Shown in pieces: positions 46,323 to 54,003 of a stretch of DNA of 54,003 nt. The position numbers and the translations under genes are program-made. This DNA is from Anaerolineae bacterium (lineage in GTDB: Bacteria > Chloroflexota > Anaerolineae > 4572-78 > J111): assembly GCA_023151115.1 (NCBI GenBank), contig JAKLJP010000046.1:1-54003 (forward strand). The letters are read 5' to 3'. Position 1 is the stretch's first letter. Every line of letters starts with the position of its first letter. The notes beneath the pieces are model-generated. The model worked only from the letters and a program-made list of their open reading frames with translations, did not search any database and was not told the origin of the DNA.

Positions 46323-46385
46323 TTGACAATTAATTATTGACAATTACCAACGGTCAATAGCCAATTGTCAATGTTCAATTGTCAA
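46323..46385. repeat. Inverted TTGACAATTAAT pair in the nuoK-nuoL gap
   Basis: TTGACAATTAATTATTGACA and TGTCAATGTTCAATTGTCAA, with ACCAACGGTCAATAGCC between. Confidence 0.9.
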
Positions 46386-46399
46386 CAAAGGTATTGACG

Positions 46400-48712
46400 A
46401 TGAACTTTTTCTTTGATTACATCTGGCTCATCCCGATCTATCCCCTACTGGCCTTTGTCGCCATCATCCTCGGCTTGAACCGCAGCCAAAAAGGCAGCGC
46501 TGGCCTGGCCATTGCGATGATCGCCTTATCTACCGTCCACGCCTGGGCGATTGTGTTCAACACCATCGGTGCATTTATGGCCGACGCTCATCACGGCATC
46601 CACATTGACGGCTGGAGTCTGCCCGTTGAGTGGATACCCACCGGCTTCACCGTTTTCAACACCGGCTTTGCCGTAGACGGCTTTACCGCCGCTATGCTCT
46701 TTATGGTGCCCTTTGTCTGCACCCTCATCTTCATCTATGCCTCGGAGTACATGGAAGGCTACGAGGCCGAATTTGGCCGCTACTCCCGCTTTTTTGCCTA
46801 CGTTTCCCTCTTTGCCGCCGGCATGCTCATGCTGGTCATTGCCGACAACCTGCTGCTGCTCTTTATCTCCTGGGAAATTATGGGCCTGTGTTCTTACCTG
46901 CTCATCGGCTTCTGGTTTGAGAAAACCTACCCCGACGCCGACAAGGTAGCCACACCGCGTAACCTGATCCAGGTGCTCCAATTCTGGAAATACGCCGGGC
47001 CGGACAAAATCCCGCCCAAGCTGGCGGCGCTGAAAGCCTTCATGACCACCCGGATTGGCGATGTGATGCTTTTTGCCGGGATGATGATTTTGTGGAGCGT
47101 CAGCGGCACCCTGAGCTTCCGCGAAATTTTTGCCCCCGAAATGCTGGAACACCTGACCGAAATCACCCTGTGGGGCATCCCGGTGGCGACCCTGAGTGCG
47201 CTGCTCATCTTCGGCGGGGCGGTGGGCAAAAGCGCCCAATTCCCGCTGCACGTCTGGCTGCCCGACGCGATGGAAGGCCCCACGCCCGTTTCCGCCCTCA
47301 TCCACGCAGCCACAATGGTTTCCGCCGGGGTCTACCTGGTGGCCCGCATGCTGCCGCTCTTTGCAACGATGGAACACAGCCCGGCCCTGCAATGGGTCGG
47401 CATTATCGGCGCGATTACGGCAGTGATGGGCGCGACTATCGGCGTGGCCCAGTATGATGTCAAACGGGTGCTGGCCTACTCGACCATTAGCCAGTTGGGC
47501 TATATGATGATGGCCTTGGGCCTGGGCGGTTTTGTAGCCGGTATCTTCCACCTGCTGACCCATTCCTTTTTCAAGGCGCTGCTCTTCCTCGGCTCCGGCT
47601 CGATCATCCACGCCATGGAACACGAAATTCACGCGGCGCACGCGCACGGCCACGACGACGCGCATCCCCATCACGACGAACACGACCACCAGGCATCTCA
47701 TCCGGCTCACCCCGATCCACAGGATATGCGGAATATGGGCGCGTTACGGCATAAGATGATGCCCAGTTTTATTGCTTATCTGTGTGGAACGCTGGCCTTG
47801 ATTGGCTTTCCGCTGACGGCCGGCTTCTGGAGCAAGGATGAGATTCTGGCTGAAGCCTTTCTCCACCGCTCCGAACCTCTGGCTTTTTGGATTTATATTG
47901 CCGGTACAGTGGGCGCAATTTTCACCGCTTTCTACATGGGCCGCCAGATTGGCCTGGTCTTTTTTGGCCGCCCGCGCACCAGCTTGGCTGAAAATGCGGC
48001 TGAGCCGGGGTGGCGGATGACCATGCCGCTAATCGTGCTGGCCTTTTTTGCCCTTTTTATCGGGTTTATCAATATCCCCGAAGAAGTTTTTGGTATTCAT
48101 GTTCCCTTTGGCGGCTGGCTGCACGGCTTTGCCGGTGAAGTGCATCTGATGGCCGAAGAAGCCGCGCCGGGCCTGAACTTTGCACCGGGGACTTTTGTGC
48201 CCCAGGTCGCCATCACCTCCTCTTTGTTGGCGATTGTGTCTTTCTTCTTTGGAGGGTGGCTCTACTCCCGCCGCCGCACCGCCGAGGAGTTGGACCCGAT
48301 CCAAACCATCCCGGTCATCGGCAAGCCGATTTTTGCCATCCTCTACAACAAATATTACCTCGACGAGATTTATCGCGGTCTGCTGATTTATCCCACCGTG
48401 GCCCTGGCAACGCTGTGCGCCAAGTTTGATTACGACTGGGTCATCAACCCGATTGTCAACTTCTTTGGCCGCTTCACCAGCCTCCTGGCCGATGGTTCGG
48501 CAGTTTTCGATAAGTATGGGGTGGACGGCTACTTTGTCAACGGCATCCCCAACGCCTTCAATTGGTTTGGCGGTCAACTGCGCCTGCTCCAGACGGGTCG
48601 CGCCCAAAATTATCTTTTGATTTTGGTCGTTGGCCTGTTGATTTTGATTGGCATTTACCTGCTGCTCTGGACGGGCGGCGCGGCGGGGGTGGCCTCGCTG
48701 CCGACTTCGTAG
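46400..48712 (+). CDS. nuoL: NADH-quinone oxidoreductase subunit L
   Basis: A 770-aa antiporter-like subunit, longer than the usual 600-650. ATG 46400 after AAAGG. Core motifs: LLLLFISWEIMGLCSYLLIG FWFEKTYPDADKVATPRNL, GAVGKSAQFPLHVWLPDAME GPTPVSALIHAATMVSAG and VKRVLAYSTISQLGYMMMAL. Residues about 409-445 are a very His/Asp-rich loop (HAAHAHGHDDAHPHHDEHDH) placed after the helix that carries SGSIIHAMEHE. C-terminal lateral helix region is present (ILYNKYYLDEIYRGLL). Confidence 0.96.
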   Translation: MNFFFDYIWLIPIYPLLAFVAIILGLNRSQKGSAGLAIAMIALSTVHAWAIVFNTIGAFMADAHHGIHIDGWSLPVEWIPTGFTVFNTGFAVDGFTAAMLFMVPFVCTLIFIYASEYMEGYEAEFGRYSRFFAYVSLFAAGMLMLVIADNLLLLFISWEIMGLCSYLLIGFWFEKTYPDADKVATPRNLIQVLQFWKYAGPDKIPPKLAALKAFMTTRIGDVMLFAGMMILWSVSGTLSFREIFAPEMLEHLTEITLWGIPVATLSALLIFGGAVGKSAQFPLHVWLPDAMEGPTPVSALIHAATMVSAGVYLVARMLPLFATMEHSPALQWVGIIGAITAVMGATIGVAQYDVKRVLAYSTISQLGYMMMALGLGGFVAGIFHLLTHSFFKALLFLGSGSIIHAMEHEIHAAHAHGHDDAHPHHDEHDHQASHPAHPDPQDMRNMGALRHKMMPSFIAYLCGTLALIGFPLTAGFWSKDEILAEAFLHRSEPLAFWIYIAGTVGAIFTAFYMGRQIGLVFFGRPRTSLAENAAEPGWRMTMPLIVLAFFALFIGFINIPEEVFGIHVPFGGWLHGFAGEVHLMAEEAAPGLNFAPGTFVPQVAITSSLLAIVSFFFGGWLYSRRRTAEELDPIQTIPVIGKPIFAILYNKYYLDEIYRGLLIYPTVALATLCAKFDYDWVINPIVNFFGRFTSLLADGSAVFDKYGVDGYFVNGIPNAFNWFGGQLRLLQTGRAQNYLLILVVGLLILIGIYLLLWTGGAAGVASLPTS

Positions 48713-48762
48713 CATAACTTTTGGTCTGAGGAGTGTTCACGGACCAGCGGTACAAATTGTTC

Positions 48763-48814
48763 GTAGTGACGACTTCAGTCGTCCAAACCTATAAGCGACT
48801 GAAGTCGCTACTAC
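48763..48814. repeat. Inverted GTAGTGACGACTTCAG pair in the nuoL-nuoM gap
   Basis: GTAGTGACGACTTCAGTCGT and GCGACTGAAGTCGCTACTAC; same family as 36674-36726. Confidence 0.92.
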
Positions 48815-48847
48815 AAACAAGCTATTTTCAGAGGAGAAGCAACCTTA

Positions 48848-50416
48848 ATGGAGACATTACCCTATCTGAGTTTAATCACCTTTGTCCCCTTGCTCGGCGC
48901 CATTATCATCATGCTGATACCTGGAAGCCAGGAAAAATTGATCAAAAATCTCTCGATTGTGGTCAGCCTGGTACCTCTGGTTCTGTCGCTGATCTTGTGG
49001 TATCTTTACAATGACTCCGGCGAATATTTTGCGGTGGAGAATGCGCCCTGGATTCCGGCGATAAATGTATTCTACCACCTGGGCGTTGACGGCCTGAGCC
49101 TGCCGCTGGTGGTTTTGACCACGCTGCTGACCACCCTCTCGCTGTGGTACTCGGCGCGGGTCATCCACAAACGGGTCAAAGAGTTTTTTGCCCTGTTCCT
49201 GGCCCTGGAAATGGGTATGCTGGGCGTCTTCGTATCTCTCGACCTGGTGTTGTTCTACTTCTTCTGGGAAATCGGGCTGGTACCGATGTTCCTGCTCATC
49301 GGCATTTGGGGTTTGCCCAAAGACCGGCCGCAATATTCGGCTATCAAATTCTTTATCTACACCCTGGTCGGCTCGGTGGCGATGCTCTTAGCTTTTATCG
49401 GCATCTACCTCAATACCGGCACCTGGCAAATCCCGGAAATCGCCGCCCAAGCGCCGGTTTTTGGCGACAATCTGGCCCTGGCGACGGTCGCTTTCTGGGC
49501 AATTTTTGTCGCTTTTGCCATCAAAGTCCCGCTGTGGCCCTTCCACACCTGGCTGCCCGATGCCCACACCGCCGCGCCCACCGCCGGCTCGGTCATCCTG
49601 GCAGGTATCCTGCTAAAACTGGGCGGCTACGGCATGATCCGCATCCTCATCCCCTTCTTTCCCGGTGTATTCCAGAATATGGCGTATATCATCGCCACGC
49701 TGGGTATTATCAGTATGATCTACGGGGCGTTGGTCAGCTTGGCCCAGTGGGATTTGAAGCGGTTGATTGCTTATTCGTCGGTCAGCCACATGGGCTACTT
49801 CATTCTCGGCCTGGCCGCCTCGGTGGCTTTTTATCCCGAATCGTCGGTGGCGGTAGATAACAGCCGGGCGATTGCCCTGAACGGGGCGGTGCTGCAAATG
49901 GTCAATCACGGCCTGATTACCGGCGGCCTGTTCTTCCTGGTCGGCGTGATTTACGAGCGCACCCACACCCGCGATTTGAAGGCCTTTGGCGGCCTGTCGG
50001 CCAAACTGCCGGCCTATTACGCGGTGATGATGGTCACGGCCTTTGCCTCGCTGGGGCTGCCGGGGCTGGCCGGCTTTATCAGTGAGTTCCTGGTTTTCCG
50101 GGGCGCGTTCCATATTATGCCGGTCTTTGCTATGGTCGGCATCATCGCTATTGTGCTGACCGCCGCCTACATCCTGTACAAGATCATCCAATTTGTCTTT
50201 CTGGGCGAGTTTAACGAGCATAAGTGGCATAATCTGTTCCATAGAAAGGACGCCGACCATCCCGACGGCTGGGCCTTTGCCGAAGACATCGCCCCCTTTG
50301 AACTGGTCACGATGGCCCCGCTGCTGGTCGGCATGATTGTGCTGGGTATTGCTCCCTCCTTTCTGCTGAACACCATCAATGCCACCAGTGTGTTGATTTT
50401 AGAGGCGTTGCGGTAG
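48848..50416 (+). CDS. nuoM: NADH-quinone oxidoreductase subunit M
   Basis: A 522-aa antiporter-like subunit. FLALEMGMLGVFVSLDLVLF YFFWEIGLVPMFLLIGIWG, KVPLWPFHTWLPDAHTAAPT AGSVILAGILLKLGGYGMI and LIAYSSVSHMGYFILGLAA are signatures, with the conserved channel Glu and Lys. AGAGGAGAA precedes the ATG. Confidence 0.97.
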   Translation: METLPYLSLITFVPLLGAIIIMLIPGSQEKLIKNLSIVVSLVPLVLSLILWYLYNDSGEYFAVENAPWIPAINVFYHLGVDGLSLPLVVLTTLLTTLSLWYSARVIHKRVKEFFALFLALEMGMLGVFVSLDLVLFYFFWEIGLVPMFLLIGIWGLPKDRPQYSAIKFFIYTLVGSVAMLLAFIGIYLNTGTWQIPEIAAQAPVFGDNLALATVAFWAIFVAFAIKVPLWPFHTWLPDAHTAAPTAGSVILAGILLKLGGYGMIRILIPFFPGVFQNMAYIIATLGIISMIYGALVSLAQWDLKRLIAYSSVSHMGYFILGLAASVAFYPESSVAVDNSRAIALNGAVLQMVNHGLITGGLFFLVGVIYERTHTRDLKAFGGLSAKLPAYYAVMMVTAFASLGLPGLAGFISEFLVFRGAFHIMPVFAMVGIIAIVLTAAYILYKIIQFVFLGEFNEHKWHNLFHRKDADHPDGWAFAEDIAPFELVTMAPLLVGMIVLGIAPSFLLNTINATSVLILEALR

Positions 50417-50445
50417 TTGCTATCGGCTGAAATAATTTTTATAAT
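50417..50445 (+). promoter_or_regulatory. Promoter of the BrnT/BrnA unit
   Basis: TTGCTA (50417-50422), 17 bases, TATAAT (50440-50445), directly after the nuoM stop. The annotated start codon is only 4 bases beyond the -10, so transcription would begin inside or at the start of the first gene. Confidence 0.65.
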
Positions 50446-50448
50446 CCA

Positions 50449-50736
50449 ATGTATATTGATGACTTCATCTGGTTACCTGACATCCTCGAAAAATTGGTGG
50501 TCAAGCATAGTGTTTTTCAAGATGAAGTAGAGGAATTGTTTTTTAACCGTCCTCGTTATCGTTTTGTCGAAACAGGCTATAGGTCGGGTGAAGACGTTTA
50601 CTCAGCGAGCGGGCAGACAGATGCAGGCCGGTACTTGATCGTGTTTTTTATTCACAAGGGGGCTAATACGGCTTTAATTTTGAGCGCGCGAGATATGGAT
50701 AAGAAAGAGCGAAGATATTATGAGCGAAAAAGATGA
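50449..50736 (+). CDS. BrnT-family toxin (RNase)
   Basis: A 95-aa protein. VVKHSVFQDEVEELFFNRPR YRFVETGYRSGEDVYSASGQ TDAGRYLIVFFIHKGANTAL ILSARDMDKKERRYYERKR follows the BrnT pattern: early His-x-V, G-x-D-x-Y-x-A-x-G, and the terminal SARDMxxxERxxYxR motif. BrnT is a ribosome-independent RNase held by BrnA. It overlaps the antitoxin gene by 17 bases. Confidence 0.85.
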   Translation: MYIDDFIWLPDILEKLVVKHSVFQDEVEELFFNRPRYRFVETGYRSGEDVYSASGQTDAGRYLIVFFIHKGANTALILSARDMDKKERRYYERKR

Positions 50737-50989
50737 TGTGCAAAAGACGAGTATCTCCCAAGCAGGTACGATAGAAGAGATTGCCGAGTTTTGGGATACT
50801 CACAGTTTGGCCGATTATTGGGATCAAACCCACGAAGTCGAATTTGAAATCAGGGCAATACGGCGGCGGCGAGTTACACTTGACCCGGATGTTTATGCTC
50901 AAGTTGAGGCTCAAGCGCATGCGCGGGGTGTTTTACCTGAAACCCTGGTAAACTTGTGGTTGGTTGAGCGGCTACAAGAGGCTAAATAA
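50720..50989 (+). CDS. BrnA-type CopG-like antitoxin
   Basis: An 89-aa protein. An N-terminal segment with EEIAEFWDTHSLADYWDQTH EVEFEI is common in this antitoxin group; RRRRVTLDPDVYAQVEAQAH ARGVLPETLVNLWLVERLQE is a ribbon-helix-helix. Expected to bind BrnT and repress the operon. It ends 38 bases before nuoN. Confidence 0.82.
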   Translation: MSEKDDVQKTSISQAGTIEEIAEFWDTHSLADYWDQTHEVEFEIRAIRRRRVTLDPDVYAQVEAQAHARGVLPETLVNLWLVERLQEAK

Positions 50990-51027
50990 AAGTATCCTTC
51001 ACCCCCTCCCCACCCAAGAGGTGAAAA

Positions 51028-52524
51028 TTGAACGATTTATTATTACTTCTGCCTGAAATTATCATCACTGCCGTCGCCTTTGTCTTGCTAACCCTGGACA
51101 TTATGTGGAAGGGCGACCGGCGCAGCGTTACCCTAATCCCCTGGCTGGCGGTAGCCGGGGCGATTGCGGCCCTCGTGGCGACCATGAATATCTGGTGGGG
51201 CGGAGCGGCCAGTGATACCTTCGGCATCGCCACCGATGCCGGCAATTTAGTACCCATGCTGGCCGTGGACACCCTGGCCCTTTTCTTTAAGGTTTTGTCC
51301 ACCCTCACCGTCGCCCTGGTCGGTTTGAGCGCGGTGGATTACATCAATGCCCGTTCCCCCTTCCGGGGTGAGTTTTTCGTACTGACGCTGCTGGCAGGGT
51401 TGAGCCTGATGCTGCTCTCCGCCGCTACCAATTTGATAATGATTTACCTGGCCCTGGAATTTCTGTCCATCACCAGCTATATCCTGACCGGCTATCTACG
51501 GCAAGATACCCGCTCGACCGAAGCGGCGGTCAAATATTTTCTGTACGGCGCGGTGGCTTCCGGGGTGATGCTGTACGGCTTCTCGCTGCTGTACGGTCTG
51601 ACCGGCAGCGTTGACCTGGCGACGATTCAGAGCGCCCTGACCGATGCGTCGGTTAGCCCGCTGCTGGTGGTCGGCACGGTAATGATGATTTTAACCGGCC
51701 TGGGCTTCAAAATTGCCCTGGTCCCCTTCCACCAATGGTCCCCCGACGCCTACGAGGGCGCGCCGACCCCGGTCACGGCCTTTCTTTCGGTTGGTCCCAA
51801 AGCCGCCGGTATCGCCGTGCTGATTCGTATCCTCACCGTGGCCCTGCCGGCTTACAGCGTCAACTGGACGGTTATTCTCTCGCTGATTGCCATCTTGACC
51901 ATGACCGTCGGCAATCTGGTGGCCCTGTGGCAAACTAATATGAAGCGCATGCTGGCCTATTCCAGCATCGCCCAGGCCGGCTATATGTTGATTGGCCTGG
52001 CTGCCTGGACGTCGCAGTCCTCCGGCGGCGCTTTCGATGGGGTCAACGGTATTTTGCTGTATCTCTTTGCCTACCTGTTCACCAACCTGGGCGTCTTTAC
52101 CGTGGCCATTATTTTGGAGAATAAAATGGGCACGGCCAACATTTCGGATTACGCCGGCTTGATCCGCCGCTCGCCCTTTTTGAGCCTCGCCCTGCTGGTC
52201 TTCTTCCTCTCCCTGATTGGCATCCCCCCGACCGGCGGCTTTATGGGCAAACTGTTCGTTTTTGGGGCGGCGGTCAACCAGGGCCTTTATCTGCTGGCCG
52301 GTATTGGTATTCTCAACAGCGTTATCTCGGTTTACTATTATTTTGGCGTGGCCCGGCTGGTCTTTTTTGCCTCCGGGCCGGATGAGTCGCCTATTCGGCC
52401 CGGGCTGGTGATGGGCGGAGTGGTGGCCGTCACCCTGATTATGACCCTGCTGATTGCCCTGTACGGCCAGCCGTTTATTGACATGGCCAACAACTCGGCT
52501 CAAATTTTGGCGGCTAATTTTTAA
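51028..52524 (+). CDS. nuoN: NADH-quinone oxidoreductase subunit N
   Basis: A 498-aa antiporter-like subunit. TTG start at 51028 after AAGAGGTG. Motifs: LIMIYLALEFLSITSYILTG YLRQDTRSTEAAVKYFLYGA, FKIALVPFHQWSPDAYEGAP TPVTAFLSVGPKAAG and MKRMLAYSSIAQAGYMLIG. Last membrane-arm gene; the toxin-antitoxin pair separates it from nuoM. Confidence 0.96.
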   Translation: MNDLLLLLPEIIITAVAFVLLTLDIMWKGDRRSVTLIPWLAVAGAIAALVATMNIWWGGAASDTFGIATDAGNLVPMLAVDTLALFFKVLSTLTVALVGLSAVDYINARSPFRGEFFVLTLLAGLSLMLLSAATNLIMIYLALEFLSITSYILTGYLRQDTRSTEAAVKYFLYGAVASGVMLYGFSLLYGLTGSVDLATIQSALTDASVSPLLVVGTVMMILTGLGFKIALVPFHQWSPDAYEGAPTPVTAFLSVGPKAAGIAVLIRILTVALPAYSVNWTVILSLIAILTMTVGNLVALWQTNMKRMLAYSSIAQAGYMLIGLAAWTSQSSGGAFDGVNGILLYLFAYLFTNLGVFTVAIILENKMGTANISDYAGLIRRSPFLSLALLVFFLSLIGIPPTGGFMGKLFVFGAAVNQGLYLLAGIGILNSVISVYYYFGVARLVFFASGPDESPIRPGLVMGGVVAVTLIMTLLIALYGQPFIDMANNSAQILAANF

Positions 52525-52546
52525 TAGAATTGTAACTACTCAGCCT

Positions 52547-52641
52547 CATGTCATTTCGAGACCGAAGGTCGAGAAATCTTCGGGGTACACTAAAAGTAAG
52601 GTGTTGGAGATTTCTCCCCGCTTTGCGGGTCGAAATGACAG
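52547..52641. repeat. TGTCATTTCGA inverted repeat
   Basis: TGTCATTTCGAGACCGAAGG and GCGGGTCGAAATGACA, with GAGAAATCT and AGATTTCTC inner arms. A widespread bacterial dispersed repeat, convergent between nuoN and the methyltransferase gene, where it may also terminate transcription. Confidence 0.9.
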
Positions 52642-52663
52642 GCCTGAGCAGTTTACATATAAT

Positions 52664-53386
52664 TTAGAGATTGGGCTTGCGCGCCACAAAAATATCGCGC
52701 TCGTAGGCATCCTGAACGATTTGGGGTTGGAAGCCCACCTCGGTTAATAAGCGTAACCACTCGGCCCGCGGAAATAGGCCGCAGCGATGCTGGTCATGCT
52801 CAACCCCCACCATTTGCTGGCCTTCCCGCAAGAGATAAACGTAATCGGTGGTGTAGGTGGTATCGCTGTCGTCGGGGTCATAACTCCATTCCAGATAGCG
52901 AAGGCCTCGCTCCGGGCCGTCTGTACCGCCGTGCTCGGTTGAGGGTTCAAACGTTTCGCGCACATGGTCGGGCACAAACACTGCCACGCCTCCAGGCCGG
53001 CAGTGGCTAAAGGCTGTTTCCAGGGCCTGGCGTAACTCCGCGAGGGTGGTCATATAATCAATGGCGTCGTGAATGAAGACGGCATCAAATAGGCGGCCCA
53101 GCCGGAGGGTGCGCATATCCCCTTCGATGTGCTCACATTCGGGGTTGAGGCCGCGGCTGACCGCCAGCATCTGCGGGGAGAGGTCGGTCAGGGTCACTTG
53201 AGCAAACAAGGATTTGAGATAAAAGGCATTGTTGCCGCCCCCACAACCCAACTCCAGCAAGGCTGGTGCGGGGGGCAGGCCGGCCTCTAAAAACAGCCGC
53301 TTAAAAAAATCGGCTTCGTCCTCATAATCCTCCGGCGGCGAGAGCAAAGGCCACCACTGCGCCAGTTCATGGTAGAGTTTTGACAT
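52664..53386 (-). CDS. SAM-dependent methyltransferase, class I
   Basis: A 240-aa protein. Motif I LLELGCGGGNNAFYL (44-58), Asp in VTLTDLSPQML (68-78), EGDMRTLRLGRLFDAVFIHD (motif III region) and RPGGVAVFVPDHV (motif IV-V). Substrate cannot be told from sequence; the fold resembles small-molecule methyltransferases. Stands alone on the minus strand. Confidence 0.88.
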   Translation of the reverse strand: MSKLYHELAQWWPLLSPPEDYEDEADFFKRLFLEAGLPPAPALLELGCGGGNNAFYLKSLFAQVTLTDLSPQMLAVSRGLNPECEHIEGDMRTLRLGRLFDAVFIHDAIDYMTTLAELRQALETAFSHCRPGGVAVFVPDHVRETFEPSTEHGGTDGPERGLRYLEWSYDPDDSDTTYTTDYVYLLREGQQMVGVEHDQHRCGLFPRAEWLRLLTEVGFQPQIVQDAYERDIFVARKPNL

Positions 53387-53465
53387 GAGCCTCCTGGCCG
53401 GTTACGATTCAGGCAAAACGCTTGTTTGTTGGGGGTGTTTGCTAAGGCTAACCTCATTCGAACAC

Positions 53466-53678
53466 TCAAACAGCCATTGCCTCAAAGGCCACTTGCAACT
53501 GTTCCGTCTCAGCCATCGTGAAATTTAACTTTTCAAACCCGATGACCCGCCCGGCTTTATCTTTCATTAAAATCACTTCTTCCCCCGTTTCTTCACTGAG
53601 ATACTCTTTCCGTGGATCATCAAACCAGACGGTTAGCGTATTACCGAGTTTATCATAATATACTTTTACTTGGGCCAT
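53466..53678 (-). CDS. DUF2283 family protein
   Basis: A 70-aa protein. VKVYYDKLGNTLTVWFDDPR KEYLSEETGEEVILMKDKAG RVIGFEKLNF is the DUF2283 pattern (Y-D...D-x-L-x-V/I-x-F ... G-R-V-I-G-x-E). It is usually found next to a small toxin-like gene and may act as its antitoxin. It overlaps 53666-53941 by 13 bases. Confidence 0.8.
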   Translation of the reverse strand: MAQVKVYYDKLGNTLTVWFDDPRKEYLSEETGEEVILMKDKAGRVIGFEKLNFTMAETEQLQVAFEAMAV

Positions 53679-53941
53679 ATCTTTGTTCCTTCCTTGATCG
53701 CATCGGTCGGATAGGTCGTAATCAAAAATCCTTCGTCATTAAGCCGTTTGGCGACGGCACAGACCCAACGGCTTACTTTCTCGGATTTGTAAAATAGATA
53801 GACGTTGGGGTCACTTCGGCTCACTCGAATTTGATCGGGAGTTTGGAGAGCCGCTTGAACCTCTTGTTCACGGCCTGTCATAGCTGGGTGCTTTACCGTA
53901 ATGATATATTCCCAATATGAACGAGTGGGCACTGAGTTCAC
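53666..53941 (-). CDS. Probable small RNase-like toxin partner of DUF2283
   Basis: A 91-aa protein from GTG 53941. YWEYIITVKHPAMTGREQEV QAALQTPDQIRVSRSDPNVY LFYKS then RWVCAVAKRLNDEGFLITTY PTDAIKEGTKIW resembles small phage-barnase/RelE-like or DUF4258-type proteins: H-P-x-M/L..E..V..tL..P-D.I..S..D, V-C-V-V-x-K...G..I.T.Y.T-D. The start is supported by no clear ribosome-binding site. The family name is uncertain. Confidence 0.65.
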   Translation of the reverse strand: MNSVPTRSYWEYIITVKHPAMTGREQEVQAALQTPDQIRVSRSDPNVYLFYKSEKVSRWVCAVAKRLNDEGFLITTYPTDAIKEGTKIWPK

Positions 53942-54003
53942 TAAATGGGATTAGGAAGGTCACGGATAGACCATTGCTAAATGTACTGAATTCTAAAGAT
54001 TTC
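53942..54003. other. Right edge, no gene seen
   Basis: 62 bases with no open frame or repeat recognised; likely upstream region of the last minus-strand gene. Confidence 0.6.

Noticed and set aside
46526..47710. 394-codon leftward frame opposite nuoL
   Set aside because: Composition is His/Gly/Asp/Gln-rich as expected for an antisense shadow; nuoL is certain on the other strand.

Overview
The window looks like a chromosome segment of a Chloroflexota (Anaerolineae-like) bacterium carrying an integrated tailed-phage genome. The taxon is an inference from gene content and repeat style; no rRNA or marker gene settles it. Positions 190-34518 are a 34.3 kb prophage inserted in a tRNA-Thr(TGT) gene. 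The tRNA 5' half is duplicated at both ends (190-227 and 34480-34518), the intact tRNA is at the right end (34480-34553), and a tyrosine integrase (33474-34379) sits about 100 bp from it.

Prophage, left arm (316-10397, mostly + strand): small early genes, a DnaQ-type exonuclease, a replication protein that joins a DnaA-type N-terminal domain to a RepA/RecA-fold ATPase, a DUF559-type nuclease, and a run of winged-helix and membrane proteins next to a 10-bp-phased GGTTGTGAT array. The arms converge on a bidirectional terminator at 10413-10447. Right arm (33214 down to 10450, - strand) in transcription order: small proteins, a catalytic-domain-only tyrosine recombinase, small and large terminase, portal, MuF-like head protein, scaffold, P22-type coat protein, head-tail connectors, two tail-tube paralogues, a tail chaperone pair joined by a -1 frameshift signal, tape measure, hub-like protein and fibre. 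Two cargo units with their own promoters interrupt or end it: a Phd/YoeB toxin-antitoxin module on the opposite strand, and a three-gene unit at the far end. I recognise no endolysin and no head protease.

Host side (34554-54003): an unassigned three-gene cluster with a SRPBCC protein and a membrane protein; a CIRCE-controlled hrcA-grpE-dnaK-dnaJ operon with a clear sigma-70 promoter; a FemAB-type peptidoglycan-bridge aminoacyltransferase; a complex I membrane-arm operon nuoA-H-J-K-L-M-N, with a BrnT/BrnA toxin-antitoxin pair between nuoM and nuoN; a methyltransferase; and a DUF2283 protein with a probable RNase partner.

On top of the genes lies an unusually dense repeat load shared by prophage and host. 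One class is a short palindromic REP-like element (CCTCTCC, loop, GGAGAGG, then GGGGTGAGG), often inside reading frames and translated. The other is heptamer-like low-complexity tracts arranged as inverted pairs in almost every gene-to-gene gap of the nuo and dnaK operons and in several prophage gaps, each gap with a different sequence but the same hairpin design. The best leads are this repeat architecture, the phased array beside the membrane/winged-helix gene group, and the frameshift cassette.
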